From assembly GCA_002329385.1 (NCBI GenBank), contig DCTR01000002.1:1-7765 (forward strand): 7,765 nucleotides of DNA. The letters run 5' to 3'. The notes under the pieces were generated by a model that did no database searches, had not been told where the DNA came from, and worked only from the letters and a program-made list of their open reading frames with translations. The DNA is from Candidatus Shapirobacteria bacterium UBA1435 (GTDB taxonomy: Bacteria; Patescibacteriota; Microgenomatia; UBA12405). Within the stretch, counting starts at the first letter, position 1; each line of letters opens with the position of its first letter. Made by a program: the position numbers and the translations under genes. Shown here in pieces: positions 1-5,851 of this stretch.

Positions 1-139
1 TCCCCAACCCGCCCAGCCTCCCGCCAACCAGCCACCCCCAGCTTCCGATAAACCAGATGAGCCAGGCACTTAAAGAAAAACTTATTACTACCGCTATCGA
101 CATTGCTTGTCGTCTTTGTCCGCCGTTAAATCGGGTCAT
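1..139 (-). CDS. Possible N-terminus of a minus-strand membrane protein (alternative to the plus-strand frame)
   Basis: An ATG at 139 opens a frame that runs off the left edge for 46 codons. The product would start with a short basic segment (MTRFNGGQRRQAM), then a hydrophobic run (SIAVVISFSLSAWLIWFIG), then a Gly/Trp-rich stretch, which is the look of an N-terminal membrane anchor. A G-rich Shine-Dalgarno-like sequence (GGGGGAG) lies 8 nt upstream of the ATG, the right spacing. It would be the next gene after topA in the leftward operon, about 150 nt downstream of the topA stop. The caveat is that the minus strand is G-rich throughout, so both the SD and the Gly/Trp bias can arise by chance, and codon-position purine bias gives no support. 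I do not recognise a family. It cannot easily coexist with the plus-strand frame at 3-293. Confidence 0.27.
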   Translation of the reverse strand, partial: MTRFNGGQRRQAMSIAVVISFSLSAWLIWFIGSWGWLVGGRLGGLG

Positions 140-293
140 AAGCGATACTCCCCCAAACACCGATCATTTGGTTTCATTTCTTCAGGATCTTGGCCAGCAG
201 CCGGTTCCCCGCTCCCCCGCTTCCGCCAAGCGCGCCAGAATCGAGTTTCTCGCCGAAGTTTCTCGCCGTCGTTTATCCCCGCCGCCCCGTTAA
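3..293 (+). CDS. Possible C-terminal part of an unrecognised plus-strand protein, convergent with topA
   Basis: This frame is open from the left edge of the window to a TAA at 291-293, about 96 codons, so the gene would begin outside the window; an internal ATG lies at 57 but no Shine-Dalgarno sequence precedes it. The first 18 or so residues are proline-rich and linker-like. They are followed by a plausible helical stretch (ALKEKLITTAIDIACRLC) and a basic, proline-rich tail. I do not recognise a family. In support, first codon positions carry more purines than third positions (about 37 against 25 of 78 from the ATG), as expected of coding sequence. Against it, the strand is pyrimidine-rich, which lowers the stop density, and a 13-bp tandem duplication lies inside. 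The stop overlaps the topA stop through a shared TTAA. The minus-strand candidate at 1-139 competes for the same DNA. Confidence 0.42.
   Translation, partial: PNPPSLPPTSHPQLPINQMSQALKEKLITTAIDIACRLCPPLNRVISDTPPNTDHLVSFLQDLGQQPVPRSPASAKRARIEFLAEVSRRRLSPPPR
244..269. repeat. 13-bp tandem duplication just beyond the topA stop
   Basis: Two adjacent copies of a 13-bp unit, AGTTTCTCGCCGA at 244-256 and AGTTTCTCGCCGT at 257-269, differ only in the last base. The unit is not a multiple of three, so copy-number change would shift any reading frame across it. It starts about 20 bp beyond the topA stop codon in the uncertain left-edge region. Confidence 0.75.
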
Positions 294-2293
294 GCCGGTT
301 TCTTCCACCCTGCCCACTTACATTTCGGATAATTCGAACACCCAAAAAACCGTCTGCCGGTTTTTGTTCTCTTTACCACTCCCTCCGCCCCACACTCCGG
401 GCATTTAAACCCCGCCACCTCTTTCAGTTGTCTCGAATACTTACACTCCGGAAACCTGCTGCAAGCCACAAATTTTCCAAATCTTCCCACCCTGACCACC
501 AAATCCCCCTCCTGACATTGGGGACACTTTTCCCCCAAGCTCTCCGCCTCCACCTTCACCCTCGCGGCATTCTTTTCCACTTCTTTGACCTGAACTTCAA
601 ACCCCCGCCAAAACCTTTTCATCATCTCCCTCCATTCCAGTTTGCCCAAAGACACTTTATCCAAGTCTCCTTCCATCTCTGCCGTAAACGGCAACGACAA
701 TATGCTTTCAAAGTTCTTCACCAAAAACTCATTGGTCGCCACCCCCAAGCTCGTCGGCCTAAATCGACCGTCTTCCTTCTCCACATACTGCCTCTGCTGG
801 ATGGTCGAAATAATCGGCGCGTAGGTGCTTGGCCGACCGATTCCCTGCTTTTCCAATGACGACACCAACGAAGCCTCGCTATACCTCGGTGGCGGATTGG
901 TGCTGACCTCCTCGTAGTTTACCTTCTTGGAGCCCACCGCCTCTCCCTCCTTCAATTTTGGCAACAGTTGATCTTCGTGTTTCTCTCGGGTAATCTTTAA
1001 AAATCCGTCAAACAGCATTCTGACTCCCTTGGATTGAAATAACCCGCCGTCATTTATAAACACCGCCGTCGTGCTTTCCATCCTCGCCACCGCCGCCTGG
1101 GTGGCCACTGCCCGTTTCCAAATCATTTCATACAATCTCTTTTCTCTCGAATCCCCATCATCCAACACCATCCTTTCCGCGCTTGTCGGCCTAATTGCCT
1201 CATGGGCTTCCTGGGCATTTTTAGCTTTATTTCTATACACCCTCACCTTCGCCGCTACATATTCACTGCCGTATTTCTTACCGATAAATTCCCTAAAATC
1301 TTTAATCGCCTTATCCGCCAGATAAACCGAATCGGTCCGGTGATAGGTAATCAGGCCTTTCTCATAAAGTCTTTGGGCTACACTCATCGTCTGTTTACCC
1401 GACCAGCCCATTCTTCGGGCTGCCGCCTGTTGTAATTTTGAAGTTGTATAAGCCGGCAAGGGTGTTCGGCTGATTTCTTTTCCCGACACCTTCTCTACCG
1501 TAAACTCTCTCCCCAACCTCTTAATAAACTCCTCGACTTGCTCGTTTTTCTCAAACAGGCTTTTGCTATAACCATAAACACCGTCAAACAACTTCAATTT
1601 TTCTTCGACCGTAAACCTCTTGCCATCCACCTTTACCAAATCCGCCAAAAACTCCTGGCCTTCTTTGATCAGCACTGCCGTCACCTTGAAATACTTTTCT
1701 GCCTTAAAACTAGCGATCTCTTTTTCCCGTTCGCAAATCAGCCTGACTGCCACCGACTGCACCCTGCCCGCCGACAAACCCTTTCTTACCTTTCTCCATA
1801 ACACCGGCGACAATGAATAGCCCACTACCCGATCAAGAACCCGCCTGGCCTGCTGGGCGTTAACCAGATCCATATCTATCGCCCTCGGGTGCTCCAGCGC
1901 CTCTTCGATTGCCTCTTTGGTAATCTCATGAAAAGAAATTCTCTTATAGCCTGACGTTTTCTTTTGGCCGCCGTCCTCCCCAAGCAACCACGCCACATGC
2001 CACGAAATCGCCTCACCTTCCCTGTCGGGGTCCGTTGCCAAATACACCTCATCTGCCCCCTTGGCCATTTTTTTCAATTGGCTGACTATTTTGTTTTTCT
2101 CCGCGTCCACCACATACTGCACCTCAAAATCCTTATCCAGATCAACCCCCATTTTACTTTTTGGCAGATCCCTCAAATGTCCCACAGTTGCCACCACCTC
2201 GTAACCCTGGCCACCCAAATATCTGTCAATCGTTCTCGCCTTTGTCGGCGACTCCACCACCAGTAGCTTTTTTTGCATATTAGCCATTGTCAA
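290..2293 (-). CDS. topA: DNA topoisomerase I (type IA, omega protein)
   Basis: This enzyme relaxes negative supercoils by cutting one DNA strand through a 5'-phosphotyrosine link and passing the other strand through. The 667-residue product begins with the Toprim domain: VVESPTKAR with Glu14, then DPDREGEAISWH with the metal-binding acids Asp88, Asp90 and Glu92. SAGRVQSVAVRLI follows at about 174-186. The active-site motif GLITYHRTDS carries catalytic Tyr317 and Arg319. NPPPRYSEASLV (467-478) and GIGRPSTYA (485-492) are further family motifs. Two C-terminal zinc ribbons use Cys590/593/611/617 and Cys631/634/652/658. The length is shorter than the E. coli enzyme (865 residues), with fewer C-terminal modules. 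The TTG at 2293 has a well-spaced SD and the ATG at 2287 is the alternative start, so the true product may be 665 residues. It is last in the recognised operon, 40 nt after dprA. Confidence 0.97.
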   Translation of the reverse strand: MTMANMQKKLLVVESPTKARTIDRYLGGQGYEVVATVGHLRDLPKSKMGVDLDKDFEVQYVVDAEKNKIVSQLKKMAKGADEVYLATDPDREGEAISWHVAWLLGEDGGQKKTSGYKRISFHEITKEAIEEALEHPRAIDMDLVNAQQARRVLDRVVGYSLSPVLWRKVRKGLSAGRVQSVAVRLICEREKEIASFKAEKYFKVTAVLIKEGQEFLADLVKVDGKRFTVEEKLKLFDGVYGYSKSLFEKNEQVEEFIKRLGREFTVEKVSGKEISRTPLPAYTTSKLQQAAARRMGWSGKQTMSVAQRLYEKGLITYHRTDSVYLADKAIKDFREFIGKKYGSEYVAAKVRVYRNKAKNAQEAHEAIRPTSAERMVLDDGDSREKRLYEMIWKRAVATQAAVARMESTTAVFINDGGLFQSKGVRMLFDGFLKITREKHEDQLLPKLKEGEAVGSKKVNYEEVSTNPPPRYSEASLVSSLEKQGIGRPSTYAPIISTIQQRQYVEKEDGRFRPTSLGVATNEFLVKNFESILSLPFTAEMEGDLDKVSLGKLEWREMMKRFWRGFEVQVKEVEKNAARVKVEAESLGEKCPQCQEGDLVVRVGRFGKFVACSRFPECKYSRQLKEVAGFKCPECGAEGVVKRTKTGRRFFGCSNYPKCKWAGWKKPA

Positions 2294-2302
2294 CTATCTT
2301 AG

Positions 2303-2309
2303 CACCTCT
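2303..2309 (-). promoter_or_regulatory. Shine-Dalgarno sequence of topA
   Basis: On the minus strand this reads AGAGGTG. It lies 9 nt before the TTG at 2293 and 15 nt before the ATG at 2287. The spacing favours the TTG as the translation start, whereas codon preference favours the ATG; only the first two residues differ. Confidence 0.5.
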
Positions 2310-2333
2310 GTCAACCCAACCTTCTGGCCGTTA

Positions 2334-2963
2334 TTATCTCCAACCCTCCCCTAAGTCGGCCAATATGTCTTCCGCCTTCGTCACCAGTCCAGCCCCGTTT
2401 TTAATCAAATAATTTGGCGTCCACGACCCCTCTTGGTCGATCCTCCCCGGCACCGCCCACACCTCTCTCCCTTGTTCTGCCGCCAACCTGGCTATTACCC
2501 TTGTTCCGCTTCTTTCCCTTCCCTCAATCACCAATACCCCCAAACCCAATCCCGCCATTACCGCATCTCTTTCCAAAAATTTATCTTTATCAGGTCTTGT
2601 CCCGTTCGGATATTCCGATATTATCAGCCCTCCTTCTTTTAGAATCCGATAATACAACCACTCGTTTGATTTTGGGCTCGGCACGTCAACCCCACTCGCC
2701 AAAACCGCGATGGTCTTCCCTCCACAATTCAAACACACTTCCTGGCTAAACGAATCCACCCCCAAGGCCATGCCCGAAACGATCACCAAACCCGCCCGAA
2801 CTAATTTTGGCACAAAACATTTAACCGCATATTTTCCGTAATCACTCATCTGCCGACTGCCTACCACCGCGACCAGTTTTTCTTCCTTTAGCAAATCCCT
2901 ATTTCCTAAACAATAAATTTTCCTTTGTACGCTCGCCACTTCCCAAATCAAGCCATTGCTCAC
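2334..2963 (-). CDS. dprA: DprA/Smf-type DNA-processing protein, Rossmann-fold core only
   Basis: DprA binds incoming single-stranded DNA during natural transformation and loads RecA onto it. The 209-residue product matches the DprA core. It has the lead-in IYCLGNRDLL (16-25), then VAVVGSR (31-37), VSGMALGVDSFSQE (62-75), FLERDAVMAGL (129-139), the GTRVIAR segment running into GREVWAVPG (153-173), and PNYLIKNGAGLV (183-194). Both the N-terminal SAM-like domain and the C-terminal winged-helix domain of longer DprAs are missing, leaving only the Rossmann-like fold. The usual RNR in the FxxRNR motif reads RDA here. The start is a GTG that overlaps the TGA of the upstream small membrane gene (GTGA) with no clear SD, so translation is probably coupled. 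TopA follows after 40 nt, a neighbourhood common for dprA. Confidence 0.93.
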   Translation of the reverse strand: MSNGLIWEVASVQRKIYCLGNRDLLKEEKLVAVVGSRQMSDYGKYAVKCFVPKLVRAGLVIVSGMALGVDSFSQEVCLNCGGKTIAVLASGVDVPSPKSNEWLYYRILKEGGLIISEYPNGTRPDKDKFLERDAVMAGLGLGVLVIEGRERSGTRVIARLAAEQGREVWAVPGRIDQEGSWTPNYLIKNGAGLVTKAEDILADLGEGWR

Positions 2964-3301
2964 TTAATAACCCATAATTCAATCAGGACAACCACCAGCC
3001 AAAATACGATTCCTATAAACAATATCCCCGGAATTCCTTTTCCAATTACGTTTTTGCCCTTTCGTCTAATTAATATTGTTATTAATAATAAAAAGAGCAA
3101 AGTTATCGGGAAAAATACGCTCCTAACCACTTCCCAACCCACTCCCAATATTCTATGCCACCACAATACCTTGCGAGGTAAAGGTGGCGCAATCCCCGCT
3201 GTCTGAAAATTAGTACCGAATGCCGTTTCTGCTGGACAACTCATCAACAATACCCAACCCCAAAAAAAACGCTTTATTAATTTAATGAATTTTGCAACCA
3301 T
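2960..3301 (-). CDS. Small membrane protein with signal-like N-terminus and two C-terminal helices, partner of the radical SAM gene
   Basis: I do not recognise a family for this 113-residue protein. A basic N-terminus (KFIKLIKRFF) is followed by a hydrophobic stretch to about residue 20, then LMSC (19-22), a weak lipobox-like site with Cys22 as the only cysteine; cleavage by signal peptidase I near AETAFG is another possibility. Residues about 23-45 are a short polar, Gly/Pro-containing segment (ETAFGTNFQTAGIAPPLP). Two hydrophobic helices (about 61-79 and 91-110) flank a short basic loop (RRKGKNVIGKG). This layout loosely recalls VirB2/TrbC-type pilins, but no motif confirms that. The ATG at 3301 lies inside the end of the radical SAM gene (20-nt overlap) and the TGA overlaps the dprA start, so it is probably translationally coupled on both sides. 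It could be a substrate, a membrane anchor or an unrelated passenger. The coding call is firmer than any function. Confidence 0.75.
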   Translation of the reverse strand: MVAKFIKLIKRFFWGWVLLMSCPAETAFGTNFQTAGIAPPLPRKVLWWHRILGVGWEVVRSVFFPITLLFLLLITILIRRKGKNVIGKGIPGILFIGIVFWLVVVLIELWVIK

Positions 3302-4181
3302 AATAGCTAGCTTCTCTGTTTATTTTAAACCCCTTATCCCAAATATACCAAATATCATCAGTCAATACATTACCTTGAACCAACTGGCCTCTCCGTCGCG
3401 AATTGACACAAGGCACCACCGCCCCGTCTGACAATATTGCCAATGATTCGATTCCGGCCACACAAAACCCCTTACCTTCATTAATCACGATCTCCAGGTC
3501 AAGCTCTCTGCTGATTGCTTTCGCCAATCCGTCAATTTCTTTCTTCTTCTTTGCATCTAAAAATAAATCTTTTACCCCTCGATTGTTGGCAAAATTTATT
3601 GCCGTCAACCAGTGCCACGACTTTATACCCGTCTTTTTTATAGATTCACCAAAACGCCTTAGTCCACTAATGTTTTGATTAGACACTAAGGTTTTTATCA
3701 TTAATTTATCCTTTTCATATCCCGTTGCCAACAAATTCTCTAACCCCCTCTTTGTCAAATCCCAACTACCTTCACCTCTCAACCAATCATGGCTCGGTTT
3801 TGAACCGTCAATGCTTACGGCAATAAGTTTTGGGTTGGCGCCAACAATCCTGCTGGCTACCTCCCGATCAATCAGTGTCCCGTTTGTCACCATCGTCCAG
3901 CTATAACCCAAATTGTTAATGTGGTGGAGTATTTGCCAAATATCCTCTCTTAATAAAGGCTCACCTCCGGTTATTGCCACCGTTAATCCTTTAACGCCTC
4001 TCGTCTTTAGGCTTTGGAAAACATCTTTAACTATCTCTGTACCTAACTCTCTTCCTTTGTTGTTCTTCCTCAAATAACAATGTCTGCAATTTAGATTGCA
4101 TTTTTTAGTACATTCCCACACCACCACCTTTAGTCTTTTTAGCCTCTTTCTTGCAAAATATTCTAGTTCATCAAATATCAT
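3282..4181 (-). CDS. Radical SAM enzyme with a partial SPASM/twitch-like C-terminus
   Basis: Radical SAM enzymes use a [4Fe-4S] cluster to cleave S-adenosylmethionine and make a 5'-deoxyadenosyl radical. The 299-residue protein carries the cluster motif CNLNCRHC (Cys28, Cys32, Cys35) with an additional Cys24 just before it. It also has the SAM-binding TGGEP (71-75), the strand TMVTNGTLI (96-104) and SIDG (123-126). The C-terminal part has the first half of a SPASM motif, CX12GX4C (Cys240, Gly253, Cys258), followed by GN (270-271). The second half, CX2CX5CX3C, is missing because the protein stops three residues after Cys296. SPASM relatives modify peptides, act in cofactor synthesis (PqqE type) or mature sulfatases; the substrate here is unknown. 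The ATG is 14 nt after the mrdA stop. An AAGGA is only 1 nt away, so initiation may rely on coupling. Local base composition is patchily AT-rich compared with the flanking genes. Confidence 0.93.
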   Translation of the reverse strand: MIFDELEYFARKRLKRLKVVVWECTKKCNLNCRHCYLRKNNKGRELGTEIVKDVFQSLKTRGVKGLTVAITGGEPLLREDIWQILHHINNLGYSWTMVTNGTLIDREVASRIVGANPKLIAVSIDGSKPSHDWLRGEGSWDLTKRGLENLLATGYEKDKLMIKTLVSNQNISGLRRFGESIKKTGIKSWHWLTAINFANNRGVKDLFLDAKKKKEIDGLAKAISRELDLEIVINEGKGFCVAGIESLAILSDGAVVPCVNSRRRGQLVQGNVLTDDIWYIWDKGFKINREASYYGCKIH

Positions 4182-4195
4182 GTCCTTTGTTTCGA

Positions 4196-5851
4196 CTAGC
4201 CCCTATTTTTTGGGGTTATTGTCGGATCATATCTGGGAACTACTGTATTTGGCTCCTCAAGCCACTCCTTCAGTATATCGCCAACAATCGGCGCCGCCTC
4301 GTCACTCCCCTCTCCACCCCTTTCGACCAAAACCGTAATTGATACCTGCGGGTCTTCTGCCGGAGCAAACGCCGTCAACCAGGCATGAGTATCCTTACTC
4401 CCGTCCCCCACCTCCGCCGTTCCCGTCTTACACGCCAGTTTTGTTTTGAAGTTAAATAATGGCCAAGCCGTCCCCCCCTCCCGGCACGCCTGTTCCATCC
4501 CCTCAATCACTAATTGTAAATTCTTTGGGTCAATACCCAGATTTTTACACCTTTTTGATCCGCCTTTAATCAGGCTCATCTCGCATTTCACCCCTCCGCT
4601 TGCCACTATATTGGTCATCTGATTAACCTGTAGCGGGGTAACACTCAGATCGCCCTGACCAATCGCCAGATGGTATGTGTTGCCCAAATACCACTTCTCT
4701 CCCTTAGTCGCCATTTTCCATTTTTCGTTTGGCACGATTCCTTCCACCTCTCCCCAAAGTTCCACTCCGGTCCTCGCCCCGAATCCAAACACCCTTGCCC
4801 AATGGTCTATTTTTTCCACCCCGGTCAACTCCCCTAGCTTATAAAAAAATATGTCGTTTGATCTTTTCAGCGCCTTTACCACATCCACCATCCCGTCTGT
4901 CGCGCCCCTTTTTGTCCACAGCCAATTATTGTAACTATAATCTCCGATTTTAATCACTCCAGTGTCCTCGATCAGTGTTTGGCTGTCTATTGTCCGACTC
5001 TCCAATCCTGCCATCGCCACCACTATTTTAAACACCGAACCCGGGTGGTAACGGGCCGCCACTGCTCGATTCAAAAGCGGCAGGTTTTCATTATCCTTCA
5101 AATAGCCTTCGACCTTGGCTGAATCCGGCTCATAACTAAAAACGTTTGGATCAAACGACGGCGACGAAACCATCGCCAATATCTCCCCCGTCTTTGGCAC
5201 ACTCAAAATTACCACCGCCCTTTTCTCTTCAATTAATTTATAGATCTTTTCTTGCCAAAAGGCGTCAATCGACAGTTGCAACCCGCCGCCGACACCCGGC
5301 TCCTCCCTGCCAAGCTCCCTCACATATTTACCCCTGGCATCCACCTCAATCAATCTCTTACCATCCTTGCCTCTTAGTTGGCAATCAAAATAACCCTCCA
5401 CCCCGCTTCTCCCCACCACATCAAGTAGATTAAGTTTTTCCTCACACCGCGGTTCTTCCTTTAAATCCGCCTGACTAACCATACTCACATAACCCGTCAG
5501 TAATCCCATCGCCTCTGCGTATGGGTATTGTCTCTTAAGTTCATAGGCCAAATCCTTCCCTTCAAACTTGTATCCCTCAAATTCGCCCGATCCTTGATAT
5601 ATTTTTGAATCCCCATTTTTTTTGAAATACTGATATACGCTTCTCGCCACCACCCTTCCCTTTCTGTCAGTTATCTCCCCTCTGCCTGCCGGTATCACCC
5701 CCTCGTATATCCGGTTTTCCCTTGCCAATGCGCTGTAATAACCATGCTCGATCACCGCCAACTTAAACACCCTTACCGCCAATATTCCCAAACTTGCCAC
5801 CATTCCCCAGGCTAGTAACCAGTAAATCCAGTGTTTTTCCTCTCCTCTCAT
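4196..5851 (-). CDS. mrdA: Penicillin-binding protein 2, class B peptidoglycan transpeptidase
   Basis: PBP2 cross-links peptidoglycan during lateral wall elongation together with the SEDS glycosyltransferase RodA. The 551-residue product has a short cytoplasmic N-terminus and one membrane anchor (about 8-30). The dimerisation/pedestal domain opens with AGRGEITDRKGRVVAR (55-70) and contains GRSGVEGYFDCQLRG (147-161). The transpeptidase domain carries all three active-site motifs: SVFK with nucleophile Ser272 and Lys275, SND at 331-333, and KTG at 475-477. The family segment AIGQGDLSVTPLQ lies at 397-409. It is shorter than E. coli PBP2 (633 residues), mainly in the pedestal. The ATG overlaps the mreB stop (ATGA), and GGAG lies 5 nt upstream, so start and coupling are clear. 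An FtsI-like class B role cannot be excluded from sequence, but linkage to mreB favours elongation. Confidence 0.95.
   Translation of the reverse strand: MRGEEKHWIYWLLAWGMVASLGILAVRVFKLAVIEHGYYSALARENRIYEGVIPAGRGEITDRKGRVVARSVYQYFKKNGDSKIYQGSGEFEGYKFEGKDLAYELKRQYPYAEAMGLLTGYVSMVSQADLKEEPRCEEKLNLLDVVGRSGVEGYFDCQLRGKDGKRLIEVDARGKYVRELGREEPGVGGGLQLSIDAFWQEKIYKLIEEKRAVVILSVPKTGEILAMVSSPSFDPNVFSYEPDSAKVEGYLKDNENLPLLNRAVAARYHPGSVFKIVVAMAGLESRTIDSQTLIEDTGVIKIGDYSYNNWLWTKRGATDGMVDVVKALKRSNDIFFYKLGELTGVEKIDHWARVFGFGARTGVELWGEVEGIVPNEKWKMATKGEKWYLGNTYHLAIGQGDLSVTPLQVNQMTNIVASGGVKCEMSLIKGGSKRCKNLGIDPKNLQLVIEGMEQACREGGTAWPLFNFKTKLACKTGTAEVGDGSKDTHAWLTAFAPAEDPQVSITVLVERGGEGSDEAAPIVGDILKEWLEEPNTVVPRYDPTITPKNRG

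Noticed and set aside
1..290. Rho-independent terminator after topA
   Set aside because: I found no stable GC stem followed by a T run on the minus strand; the closest inverted stretch around 189-205 does not pair well.
107..859. Long plus-strand open frame of 250 codons
   Set aside because: It lies antisense to the zinc-ribbon end of topA, whose family motifs are unmistakable. Its product is low-complexity, rich in Pro, His, Leu and Phe, as expected of antisense to purine-rich coding sequence.
3262..3330. Frameshift joining the radical SAM protein to the small membrane ORF
   Set aside because: The small ORF does not contain the missing CX2CX5CX3C pattern, and it has its own ATG and signal-like start, so two separate genes fit better.
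2960..5851. UGA recoding as in Gracilibacteria or Absconditabacteria
   Set aside because: TGA ends mreB and the small membrane gene at natural family or operon boundaries, and I saw no in-frame TGA in the conserved genes.
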